Positions 7,155 to 15,794 of a stretch of 64,000 bases of DNA are shown piece by piece; the stretch's first letter is position 1, and each line of letters begins with the position of its first letter. Below the pieces are notes generated by a model, which made no database searches, was not told where the DNA came from, and saw only the letters and a list, made by a program, of their open reading frames with translations. The DNA lies in the NCBI GenBank assembly GCA_029267335.1, contig JAJUJC010000001.1, positions 62,001-126,000 of the forward strand, given 5' to 3'. The position numbers were made by a program, and so were the translations under genes. The stretch is from Intestinibacillus massiliensis. GTDB taxonomy: Bacteria > Bacillota > Clostridia > Oscillospirales > Butyricicoccaceae.

Positions 7155-8417
7155 ATGGCAAGAGGCGATGGTGTGAATCGTACCAACGCAAGAAATATGA
7201 ATATGACAGCCAAAGAAATCGGCAATGCACAGCGCCATAATGAGCGCGAAAAAGAATCCTACATGAACCAAGATATTGTACCTGACCGTACCGGCATGAA
7301 CGTCCACCTCAAGATGCCCACCGGAAGCTACGCGGAAATGTTTGAACAGATGGCGGCTGAAGGCGTAATCTCCACCCGTGGGTTGCAGCCAGACGCTAAT
7401 CTTTACGGTGAGTTGATCTTCGATGTAAACTCCGCCTACTTCCACAATCACGGTGGCTATGAGTTTGCAAAACAATTTTACACCGATTCCTACAAAGCCG
7501 CAATCGAAATTGTAGGCGGTGAGCAGTATGTTTTGTCGGCAGTAATGCACGCAGATGAACGCAACCGGGCAATGTCCGAAGCGCTGGGGCAGGATGTGTA
7601 CCACTACCATCTGCACGTGGTTTATATCCCTGTCGTGGAGAAGCAAATCAAGTGGTCAACAAGATGCAGGGACAAATCACTGGTCGGGACAGTCTAGGAA
7701 ACGATTATGCAGGTCAGCTCCAGCAAAAAGTGGTTATCCAAGCCGGCGGTCGATGAAACCGGAGCTCCACTACTTACGAAGAACGGAAAATCGGTCTTGA
7801 GAAAATCCTACTCCGTCCTGCAAGATGATTTCTATAATGCCATGCGTGATGCTGGATATGACGATGTGGAACGTGGTGAGCGTGGCAGTTCTGAGGAACA
7901 TTTGACCGTAACACAGTTCAAGGTGGAACAGGAACAGGCACGGCTGACTGAGTTGGTAGAACGCTCTGAGCAAAAGGAAAAGCAGGCGGAAGCCTTGGAT
8001 AAAAAGATTGCAAAAATTCAAAAGCAGCAGGTTGCGGTGAGAGCTGTCGATCAGATTGAAGCAAAGCCTGTGCCGCTGTCCTCCAAGGTTATATTGGAAC
8101 GATCAGAATATGAAAGCCTTGCGGTGGCAGCCAAAAAATATGTTGCTCAGGAAAAGAAAGAATCAATATTGCAAAAGGCTCTGGATGCAGCACACAAGAT
8201 GATCGCAGGTCTCGAAGCCAAGGTTGCAGCGCTTACCAGGGAGTTGTCCGAATATAAGTCCGTCCGAAATAGGCTCAATACAGCGGGGCTGGAACAGGAA
8301 AATGAAGCGCTCCGTGGCAAACTACGGAGCTATGAAGCGGTCATTGAACGAAATGGCCTTTGGCATTTATTTAGCAGAAATAGGGCTAAAACGCACACAA
8401 GGGACGATGCCCGGTAA
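7155..8417 (+). pseudogene. MobV/Pre-type relaxase interrupted by an in-frame TAG
   Basis: ATG at 7155 follows GGAGG. The first 180 codons carry Mob/Pre hallmarks: NAQRHNEREKESYMNQDI near residue 24 and the metal-binding HLHVVYIPV near 154. A TAG at 7695-7697 then stops translation, but the same frame continues without shift (ETIMQVSSSKKWLSKPAVDE) to TAA-free codon 8417, giving a normal C-terminal region with a long coiled coil (VEQEQARLTELVERSEQKEK, VAALTRELSEYK). The simplest reading is one AAG-to-TAG change. An ATG ten bases after the stop could restart the C-terminal half. In its present form the relaxase is predicted to be cut short after its catalytic motifs. Confidence 0.85.
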
Positions 8418-8561
8418 TTCCAGTATAGAGCCGAAAAAACAAATCTTATCCGTTGGGGGTGGTCCGAATGAACACCGCATCGTTTGGGCCCTCTCCGATG
8501 GAAAATTTATTAACTTTTACGGCTGTTGAGCCGAGAAAGAACTTCAAAATCGGAGGTATTT

Positions 8562-8855
8562 ATGAAAACAGGTCTTTCCAAGAAGCAGAAAACAACAAGC
8601 ATCTATTTTAATGAGGACAGCCCCGTCATTGAGGTCTGCACATACAACACCGATCTCAAAAACAGGCTGACCAAATATTCAACACAGTACCCCTGTGAGT
8701 GTATGTTGATTGATGATGACGAGTTGGGTTGCCTGACCTTTGAGATCAAAAAAGGGAGGTTGAGCTTCAAACTGTCTGCCCCATACAGCGAGGAACGCCG
8801 GAGGGCTGCTGGTCAGCTGGCAAAGATAGAGAATCTAAGGAGTCATGGGAAATGA
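8562..8855 (+). CDS. Small conserved mobile-element protein, unknown function
   Basis: 97 residues, ATG at 8562 preceded by the same AATCGGAGGTAT leader that precedes the relaxase. The product is polar with beta-strand character (TTSIYFNEDSPVIEVCTYNT, GCLTFEIKKGRLSFKLSAPY) and a basic helical end (SEERRRAAGQLAKIENLRSH). The stop overlaps the next start by four bases. I do not know its function; similar small genes accompany mob genes in gut Firmicutes elements. Confidence 0.65.
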   Translation: MKTGLSKKQKTTSIYFNEDSPVIEVCTYNTDLKNRLTKYSTQYPCECMLIDDDELGCLTFEIKKGRLSFKLSAPYSEERRRAAGQLAKIENLRSHGK

Positions 8856-9097
8856 AAATGATATCATGCGAGTTAAATATGGATACTGCTTGGGTGGAAC
8901 TGCGGCTGGACGATGGCACGTTGATCTCCATCGATACTATCGCCGTGGAGAACGAAGTCACGGATAATATGTATCAGCGTTCAGAACTGGATTGGCTGAT
9001 TTACAACACTCCATTAGATTATGTAGCCTTGGTATTGAACGGAGACCCGGAAAAATATCTAAAAGCAGTAACTGAATATAAACCGCTGGACAATTAA
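8852..9097 (+). CDS. DUF6061-like small protein
   Basis: 81 residues (MKMISCELNMDTAWVELRLD, GTLISIDTIAVENEV, SELDWLIYNTPLDYVALVLN). It matches my memory of the DUF6061 family of small acidic proteins from mobile elements; the family number is from memory. It overlaps the upstream gene (ATGA-type junction), so the two are translationally coupled. A terminator follows at 9106. Function unknown. Confidence 0.6.
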   Translation: MKMISCELNMDTAWVELRLDDGTLISIDTIAVENEVTDNMYQRSELDWLIYNTPLDYVALVLNGDPEKYLKAVTEYKPLDN

Positions 9098-9105
9098 TAG
9101 TACCA

Positions 9106-9144
9106 CCGCCCGTAGGAGCAATCCTATGGGCGGCATTTCTTTTT
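9106..9144 (+). terminator. Intrinsic terminator after the mobilization operon
   Basis: CCGCCCGTAGGA and TCCTATGGGCGG (one G-T pair) with a four-base loop, followed by a T-rich stretch. It separates the mob operon from the restriction-modification genes. Confidence 0.8.
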
Positions 9145-9278
9145 GCATCAACATGAGATATTTACATTTAACTCATTGAAGCGCATCTTCAAATATGCTA
9201 TACTATCTTTAAATTCAGTGAAAGCTGATTTGTAATCAATAAAGCATGAAGCTGAGACTTGCTAATGGAGTGAAATGT

Positions 9279-9491
9279 ATGGCTGTGAGTTATAAGAAAT
9301 TATGGAAGCTGCTGATTGATAAAGATATGAAAAAGAAAGACTTATGCGCGGCAGCAGGAATCAGCCATGCTTCAATGGCCAAACTCGGAAAAAGTGAAAA
9401 TGTTACCACGGATGTGCTCGTAAAGATTTGTACAGCCCTCCAATGTGATATTGGTGATATTATGGAGCTCACACAAGATAGCAATAGTTAA
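9279..9491 (+). CDS. Small XRE/HTH regulator, probable controller of the R-M system
   Basis: 70 residues; ATG at 9279 has GGAG seven bases upstream (MAVSYKKLWKLLIDKDMKKK). The helix-turn-helix is LCAAAGISHASMAKLGKSENVTTDVLVKICTALQ, ending CDIGDIMEL as in compact Cro/C1 (HTH_26-type) proteins. The stop is 14 bases before the methylase start and the gene reads in the same direction, the usual place for a C protein that times methylase and nuclease expression. No experimental target is implied. A C-box was not identified with confidence in the short leader. Confidence 0.75.
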   Translation: MAVSYKKLWKLLIDKDMKKKDLCAAAGISHASMAKLGKSENVTTDVLVKICTALQCDIGDIMELTQDSNS

Positions 9492-9505
9492 AGGAGGCGA
9501 GTACA

Positions 9506-11401
9506 GTGGCAGAACAAGCAGTAAGAAAAGCAGAGCCTATTTCAGTTAAGCCTATTTTGAAATGGGCAGGCGGCAAGACACAGATGTTAGGAGATCTTTT
9601 GCCGAAAGTACCGGCCTCTTATGGTCGATATATCGAGCCGTTTTTTGGTGGCGGAGCGATGTTTTTTGCCTTGCAGCCTGAAAATGCCATTATCGCAGAT
9701 AGCAATCCTGAACTGATTAACATGTACCGTGAGGTAGCTAATCATGTCGAGGATGTTATCGGTTTCTTAACAAAATATGAAAACACTTCTGAAAAATTTT
9801 ATGCTGTCCGTAGCCAAGAGTGGACAACACTCTCCAAAGCGGAAGCTGCAGCAAGGACGATCTTCTTGAACAGGACTTGCTTTAATGGATTGTATCGTGT
9901 TAATAAGCAAGGACAATTTAATGTTCCCTATGGCAAATACAAAAATCCGAAGATTTGTGACGTGGCCGGACTGAGAGTAGCGTCTGCCGCATTAAAGAAA
10001 GCAGAAATTATATGTGGTGACTATCTATTGGTTCTGGAGCATTATGCTCAGCCGGGAGACTTCGTTTTCCTGGACCCTCCATATTTGCCCGTTTCTGAAT
10101 ATGCAGATTTTAAGCGATATACTAAAGAGCAATTCTATGAGGAAGATCATGTTGAGCTTGCAAAAATGATTATGACCTTGCATGAACGGGGCTGCCATGT
10201 CATTTTAACAAATTCCAACCATCCGCTGGTGCATGAGTTATATGCTCCGTTCAATATTGATGTAATTCAAACAAAGCGGCATATTTCATGTAATGGGAGC
10301 ACGCGAAAAGGCGAGGATGTTATTGTTGATATTCCCCCAAAACAGCGTATTCTTATTAAGCTGCTTCCCCGACCTCTGCCAGAGCAGGTTGCAGCTTATC
10401 CATCTACTCGCTTTATGGGCTCAAAGAGCAAGTTACTCTCTGAAATATGGTCTGTTGCTTCACAATTTGAGGTAAATACCGTGGTTGATCTTTTCTCCGG
10501 CTCCGGTATAGTTGGTTATATGTTCAAGGCTCAGGGTAAAGCGGTAGTAAGTAACGACTATATGGCGATGTCTGCAACATTCACTAAGGCAATGGTCGAA
10601 AATAATTCTATTACCTTGCCATTAGCGGAAGCAAATGAACTTCTAGTAGCGCATAAAGAGTCAGATCATTTTGTCAGATCAACCTTTAAGGATTTGTACT
10701 ATACGGACGAAGAAAATGATTTGATTGACACGCTACGTACTAATATTGCAGCAATCAAAGATCAATACAAACGCGCGATTGCTATGGCTGCCTTGATTCG
10801 CGCTTGTACAAAGAAGCGCCCCCGAGGTATCTTTACCTATACAGGACAGCGGTATAATGATGGACGTAAGGATCTGCAAAAGACACTTGCGCAACAGTTT
10901 ATGGAAGCTGTTGAAGCGGTCAATAAAGCGGTATTTAATAACGGTCAGGTTAATCGCTCCAAGCGGGGGGATGCAATGGATCTGAAGGTGGAGCAGGCGG
11001 ATTTGGTTTATATCGATCCACCATATTACTCCCCCCTGTCAGACAATGAATATGTTCGAAGATACCATTTTGTAGAAGGTCTTGCCCGAGATTGGAAGGG
11101 TGTTGAAATACAGCAGCATACCCAGACAAAGAAGTTCAAGTCATATCCCACACCTTTTTCTACTCGAAAAGGAGCATCAGATGCCTTTGATCATTTGTTC
11201 AAGAAATTCGCAAATAGCATTTTGATTGTATCTTATTCCTCAAACAGCTTACCTACGCAAGATGAGATGGTCGCGATCATGGCAAAGTATAAGGAGCATG
11301 TAGAGGTTGTCCCTGTCGACTACAAATATTCGTTTGGAAACCAGAGCGAAGCAAAGACGCATAGAAATGCGGTACAAGAATACCTTTTTGTTGGATATTG
11401 A
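9506..11401 (+). CDS. Type IIS R-M adenine methyltransferase, two fused D12-class (Dam-like) domains
   Basis: 631 residues; GTG start preceded by AAAGGAGG. Two complete N6-adenine methylase domains lie in tandem. Domain 1 (about 15-285) has KWAGGKTQML near 19-28, FFGGGAMF near 46-53 and catalytic DPPY at 190-193. Domain 2 (about 298-631) has RFMGSKSKLL near 302-311, DLFSGSGIVG near 328-337 and DPPY at 504-507. M.FokI-type fusions methylate one strand each of an asymmetric site, fitting the type IIS endonuclease encoded next. Both catalytic motifs are intact. From the AlwI-type partner, the target GGATC/GATCC is inferred only. Confidence 0.9.
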   Translation: MAEQAVRKAEPISVKPILKWAGGKTQMLGDLLPKVPASYGRYIEPFFGGGAMFFALQPENAIIADSNPELINMYREVANHVEDVIGFLTKYENTSEKFYAVRSQEWTTLSKAEAAARTIFLNRTCFNGLYRVNKQGQFNVPYGKYKNPKICDVAGLRVASAALKKAEIICGDYLLVLEHYAQPGDFVFLDPPYLPVSEYADFKRYTKEQFYEEDHVELAKMIMTLHERGCHVILTNSNHPLVHELYAPFNIDVIQTKRHISCNGSTRKGEDVIVDIPPKQRILIKLLPRPLPEQVAAYPSTRFMGSKSKLLSEIWSVASQFEVNTVVDLFSGSGIVGYMFKAQGKAVVSNDYMAMSATFTKAMVENNSITLPLAEANELLVAHKESDHFVRSTFKDLYYTDEENDLIDTLRTNIAAIKDQYKRAIAMAALIRACTKKRPRGIFTYTGQRYNDGRKDLQKTLAQQFMEAVEAVNKAVFNNGQVNRSKRGDAMDLKVEQADLVYIDPPYYSPLSDNEYVRRYHFVEGLARDWKGVEIQQHTQTKKFKSYPTPFSTRKGASDAFDHLFKKFANSILIVSYSSNSLPTQDEMVAIMAKYKEHVEVVPVDYKYSFGNQSEAKTHRNAVQEYLFVGY

Positions 11402-11415
11402 TTGGAGGTTGCACG

Positions 11416-13122
11416 ATGGCTGAGCAGATAAATATATGGTTGGTAGGAAATACCGGCTTACGCAATCCCAATCGAATTCAGGAGGGATTCTCTGTTTTTG
11501 CTAACTCTGCATTTGTGGGACATCTTCATGGTCGCGGCAATGAGCTTGGATTTATGAATTTGCTGGATGAAAAGGGCATTATTCACAATGAAGAAGGCAA
11601 GGATAGTTCCGGAAGCCATGCTCGAAAATGGCGATTGATGTTTGCAAAAAACGGCTTGATTTATCCGCAGATTCAGAAGAATGATGGTCAACAGGAAGAG
11701 CTTGGAGCACTGGACGATATTACGCCTTTTGGGAGATCATTCTTAAAAGCAGATACATACCCCGCAGTGCAGGAATGCTATCTCCGGGCAATGAGCGTAG
11801 AGCAATTTGCTATGCCGGATGGAGTGCATTATTTTTCTCCGTTGAGATGGTTACTTGCAATTATGCTGGAACTTGAGAAACGTACCGGCTCTTCTGAACT
11901 AAGCAGAATAGAATTCGCACTGTGGGGACATACCACCAATCCAAGATACAACTTGGAAGAAGTGGTTGACAATATTCTTGATCTGAGACAGCGCAGATCC
12001 GTCGCTCCGGCGAAGCGTCCCTTCGACAAAAAAGAGATTGCCAAGAGAGGCGAAAACTACGATAAAAAAGCTGATAACTTCTTGGATTACAGCGATATGA
12101 ATATGAGATACCTCCGCATTTCCGGTGTGCTTCAACGCAAAGGCAGAGGCTTGATTATCGTACCCACAAAGCATGTTCTTGCAGAAAAGCTTGCCAAAGC
12201 CACCGCAAGTGCAACGCCAATTATGGAGCAGTATAAGCTGCTCTGCACAGGTGCGCCCCTGCCGACCGATAATATGGATGTCGCTAAATCACTGCTTGAT
12301 GATCTGATCAAGCAGATGAAGGAGCGTCATATCCTGTTTGATATTTCTGATCTTCCACTGGATACTCCAGCAGAAATCAATATCGCAAGACAAAGACTTG
12401 AAAATATTCTCGCTCAGACCGATGAAATCCAGTACGCCTATGACCAATGTAATCAATGGAAAGAAATCAGAGACTATATGACATTGCTCATAAAAGGTGG
12501 CGGTAAGTTAGTCTACGATGAAGATAACGCCATAGAAATACCCAAGGACGAAACCCCTGCTTATTTGGAGTGGACTCTCTGGCGTGCGGCATTGGCGATT
12601 GATCATATGGTCAATAAACCTTATGAAGTCCGGGGCTTCAAGTTGGATTCGGATTTCCTACCTGTAACGGCTGCTGGTGGCGGCAAAGGTGATCTATATT
12701 GCGAATTCAATGATTTCACCATTTTGACCGAAGTTACCATGTCCACATCTTCTCGTCAGGAAGCGATGGAAGGTGAGCCTGTCAGACGGCATGTTTCTGA
12801 TGCTGTCCTCAAATATGATAAACCCGTCTATGGGATGTTTATTGCTGTTCGCATCGACACCAACACGGCAGAGACTTTCAGACATGGTATTTGGTATGCA
12901 AAGGGCGATGTAAAACAGCGACTGGATATTGTGCCATTGACATTGGGGCAGTTCCAGAAATACTTTACTGCCATGTTTGAAGCGGACAAGGCACAACCAG
13001 AAAAGCTTAGAGATTTGATTATTAAGTGTGAGGCGCATAGAGATATCTTGGAGGCGCCTGCTTGGAAACATTATATTGAAGAAACTATTAATGAGCTTTC
13101 AAGCGATATAAAATCAGCATAA
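11416..13122 (+). CDS. AlwI-family type IIS restriction endonuclease
   Basis: 568 residues; ATG at 11416 preceded by TTGGAGG, 14 bases after the methylase stop. The N-terminal GNTGLRNPNRIQEGFSVFA and the C-terminal block (YLEWTLWRA; KGDLYCEFNDFTILTEVTMS; then MEGEPVRRHV) match the AlwI/PleI/MlyI/BstNBI group. An acidic set near E385, D426 and E439 has the spacing of the metal site of these PD-(D/E)XK-type enzymes. AlwI cuts outside GGATC, and family members differ, so the exact site is a prediction. The gene looks complete, so a working methylase should be required for viability. Confidence 0.85.
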   Translation: MAEQINIWLVGNTGLRNPNRIQEGFSVFANSAFVGHLHGRGNELGFMNLLDEKGIIHNEEGKDSSGSHARKWRLMFAKNGLIYPQIQKNDGQQEELGALDDITPFGRSFLKADTYPAVQECYLRAMSVEQFAMPDGVHYFSPLRWLLAIMLELEKRTGSSELSRIEFALWGHTTNPRYNLEEVVDNILDLRQRRSVAPAKRPFDKKEIAKRGENYDKKADNFLDYSDMNMRYLRISGVLQRKGRGLIIVPTKHVLAEKLAKATASATPIMEQYKLLCTGAPLPTDNMDVAKSLLDDLIKQMKERHILFDISDLPLDTPAEINIARQRLENILAQTDEIQYAYDQCNQWKEIRDYMTLLIKGGGKLVYDEDNAIEIPKDETPAYLEWTLWRAALAIDHMVNKPYEVRGFKLDSDFLPVTAAGGGKGDLYCEFNDFTILTEVTMSTSSRQEAMEGEPVRRHVSDAVLKYDKPVYGMFIAVRIDTNTAETFRHGIWYAKGDVKQRLDIVPLTLGQFQKYFTAMFEADKAQPEKLRDLIIKCEAHRDILEAPAWKHYIEETINELSSDIKSA

Positions 13123-13204
13123 AATCCTATTAACCCATAGGAAGAAGAAAAACTGTTTATGTATTAGTTAATAATAAAGCCATACAAAAATAGGAGACGT
13201 AATT

Positions 13205-15225
13205 ATGACAGAGAAAGAGAAAAACGGGTTTTCGGAGGTAGCTGAATCTCTGAAAAAATATAGGCGTGCGGATTTAGTTGATCAAAATGGTGAAAGCATA
13301 CTGGATGAATTATATGTAGATTTGTTAGATGGAAATATTATCTTGCAAAAATGCTTGTTAGATAATACTACTTTTTTGGTGGGAAGAAAGGGAACTGGAA
13401 AATCTACTATTTTTTTAAAACTTGAAAATGAGTACAGAAAAAAGTCGGGATATTTACCGTGTTATGTAGATGTCAAAACTGTGCTAGGAACTTTATTCAA
13501 AGTGTTTTAACACGAATTTATGTGGAAATTGATAAGCAAAGTCAAAGCCTGTTAAATAGAGTGGCAGGGAATTTATTTGGTAATAGTAAAAAGACGATAA
13601 AGGAAGAGATTCAGTCACTTAGCCGCAGGATAAATGACAACAAAGAATTTCAAAGAGTCGAACTTCCTGCCTTACAAGAAATTAAAACGATAAATGATAT
13701 ATCTCATCGTAATAGTGAGCAGGCAACGAAAAGAGGCCTCTTTAATTTTGGCAAAGCATCTAATGGACAGGAACATGAAAAACAAGCTGGTGGCGAATTG
13801 GCCTATGAACGTGCAGTCAATACTGAAATTGCAAAAAAGGCCGAAGAGTCATTAACTGATATATGTCTAAAGATTTTTGACATTAGGCAAGTCATAATCG
13901 ACATTAAAAAAATATTGGGTAAAATGAAGATCCAGCATCTTGTGATTTTACTTGATGATGTATCTGAAATTGAAAATGATGCTCTTGAACTGTTTATCGA
14001 TACAATAGTAGCACCTTTAAATAATTGGTCGGAAGAATTTATAAAATTTAAAGTTGCATTTTATCCTAACAGAATACATTATGGTAAGATCGATCCGGGT
14101 AAAATTGATGTTGTTAATCTGGACTTTTACAACTTGTATTCTGAATTCGATGCTAATCGTATGGAGGAGAATGCTATTGATTTTACCAGCAGAGTCTTAA
14201 ACAATAGATTCAATTATTATACTGATGGAATTGAAGGGTATTTTGATGAAAAACCCGAGGACATTTACGAACTGTTTTTTAAAGTATCTATGAATGTTCC
14301 GAGAATAATGGGCTATATTTTATCATATTTGTATGTGAGTACAATTATATATGGGAAAAAGATAAAGAGAGCAGATATTGAGAATGCCGCTGAACGATAT
14401 TATAATGAAAAAAATTGAGGCATTCTTTAAAGCAAGTACATACTGTTTGCTTCCTATGCAAGAAAATAGAGAAATTTATCAGTTAGAAGCACTTAGAGAT
14501 GTGTTGATTTCTCGGTCTAAAGAAATAAAAAACAAATCACTTCCGGTGACTTGAGTGGAAAGTTATATCAAAAATCTTATCCATATACTAGTCATTTTCA
14601 CATTTCTAAAGACATTGAAGGATATGTAATGTCACTGGAATTGAATCATTTCATAACAAAATATGACGAGAAATTAAATAGAGATGGCAAGGCAGTAAGT
14701 ATTTATTGCTTTAATTATGGATTGGCAAAGAAAAATAATATTCTGTGGGGGAAGCCAAAAGGGAACGAATACCGCACATATTTTATTGAACGTCCATTCA
14801 ATTATACAACTTTGATATTGGAGCAGATCAAAGAAATTAAAGTGCTGAAATGTACAAATCCAAAATGTGGGCGAGTTTTTTCTGAATCGGAGAGAGTTGG
14901 GTTAGAGTTTACCCATTATAAATGTCCTGATTGTTCAGCAACAGTAATTGAAGAGTCAGTTATAGATACTGAGATTGAGAAGAAATTGAAAGGCGTCACA
15001 TTAAGAAAAATCACGGCAGATGAAATGAATGTGTTGTTGGCGCTAAACTCACAGACGAACTCAGTTTTTGCAAAAGACATAGCTACAGATGTTGATATGA
15101 ACCCTCAACGAATTTCCAAGATCTGCAAAAGACTTGCTGAAGATAAGAAGCTAGTTATCATAGATAAAATAATTGTGCCGTATAGATATGAAATTTCAGA
15201 ACAAGGCAAACTGTATTTTGCATAA
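13205..15225 (+). pseudogene. P-loop ATPase (Sll1717/FunZ-like) gene broken by three frame changes
   Basis: ATG at 13205 follows GGAGACG. One ancestral protein of about 670 residues is spread over three frames. The first 100 codons hold Walker A (FLVGRKGTGKSTIF). After a frame change near 13480-13505 the next 300 codons hold helical segments and a Walker-B-like HLVILLDDVSE. At the seven-A run 14408-14414 and the six-A run around 14530-14535 the frame changes twice more. The end carries a zinc ribbon (CTNPKCGRVF ... YKCPDC) and a winged helix (VFAKDIATDVDMNPQRISKI). It follows the R-M genes and is AT-richer than them. It could be a former defence gene, or partly sequencing error. Confidence 0.75.
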
Positions 15226-15256
15226 TTAAATCGTTGCCCCCAAATGTCATTACATT

Positions 15257-15273
15257 GGCAACATCATGGCAAC
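15257..15273 (+). repeat. Right arm-type sites: GGCAAC-N5-GGCAAC
   Basis: Same motif pair, spacing and orientation as at 2515-2531, about 100 bp inside the right core repeat. An inverted GTTGCC lies just upstream near 15232. Probable integrase arm-binding sites. Confidence 0.55.
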
Positions 15274-15373
15274 AAAATATCAGATAGCCCAAACTATCTG
15301 AATAATGAAAACAATGTAAATACTCTGAGCTAAATCTCATAAGCAAAACTGTTTAGAACACGCTTAACAGGAG

Positions 15374-15386
15374 CGAGTGGGAATGA
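15374..15386 (+). repeat. attR core: second copy of the guaA-end 13-mer
   Basis: CGAGTGGGAATGA, identical to 2443-2455. Sequence agreement stops immediately after it (AAATAT here, TTTCAG at the left end), as expected for the crossover core. Confidence 0.85.
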
Positions 15387-15599
15387 AAATATTACTGGTG
15401 CACGATTTGTCAGTGGTGGCTTGATTTTGTTGATTCGGTCGTTTCTATCAAATTGGTATCCAAGCAAGAGATCCGGCACAAGCTGGAGGATACTTTGCAA
15501 TTTGGTGATATTTTGAAGATTGGTGAAAGTAAGCGTACAAAGCAACAAACAGCTTTGCTTAAGGAATATCGCAAAGTATATTGTATTGAAGCTAGCTAG
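15387..15599 (+). other. Open-frame remnant without a start codon
   Basis: From the attR core to TAG at 15597 one frame stays open for 70 codons and reads like protein in its second half (SVVSIKLVSKQEIRHKLED, TLQFGDILKIGESKRTKQQ, TALLKEYRKVYCIEAS). There is no start codon or ribosome site. It may be the tail of an older gene left by earlier insertions at guaA. I do not recognise it. Confidence 0.35.
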
Positions 15600-15628
15600 G
15601 CACTAACTGTTAACAAAATAGTGATAGT

Positions 15629-15726
15629 GATTTTGATGTAATTCATAGCAAAATGGAGCGGCGCGCCCGCACCGAAAAGGGGTAGGTGCGCCGTGTAATT
15701 TTGCTGACGGTAAATTCATCAAAATC
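15629..15726. repeat. 98-bp imperfect inverted repeat (MITE-like or structured RNA)
   Basis: Outer arms GATTTTGATG / CATCAAAATC, inner matches AGCAAAAT / ATTTTGCT and CGGCGC / GCGCCG, and apex GCACC / GGTGC around GAAAAGGGGTA. It sits between the element scar and ribU and has no coding potential. It resembles a small inverted-repeat element; a single copy in the window prevents confirmation. Confidence 0.5.
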
Positions 15727-15748
15727 AAAGTTTTGCTTAATTTGGGGT

Positions 15749-15794
15749 ATATAAGCACAGCGCCTTATAAATTTATAAGGCGCTGTGCTTATAT
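15749..15794. repeat. 46-bp perfect palindrome at the ribU stop codon
   Basis: A perfect palindrome (half-sites read TAAGCACAGCGCCTTATAAA outward to centre) ending on the first base of the ribU stop codon. No T tract follows on the minus strand. It is probably the ribU 3' hairpin, acting as terminator or mRNA end-stabiliser, and would form a 20+ bp stem. Confidence 0.7.

Larger units (their letters stand above)
2443..15386. mobile_element. Integrative mobilizable element inserted in the 3' end of guaA
   Basis: About 12.9 kb between two exact copies of a 13-bp guaA-terminal repeat. Contents in order: a leftward regulator operon, rightward xis, int, mobC-like gene, repA-like gene, small gene, oriT-like hairpin, MobV relaxase, two small conserved genes, a type IIS restriction-modification system and an ATPase gene. 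It has no conjugation (type IV secretion) genes, so if mobile it would need a helper element. The broken relaxase, shortened RepA gene and frame-broken ATPase suggest decay, while regulator, xis, int, methylase and endonuclease look intact. The boundaries are inferred from the repeat and the gene content. Confidence 0.85.

Noticed and set aside
13205-14418. Two overlapping ORFs read as two separate proteins (ATPase fragment and downstream gene)
   Set aside because: The translations join into one P-loop ATPase; the second ORF has no start signal and its first residues are out-of-frame with the family.
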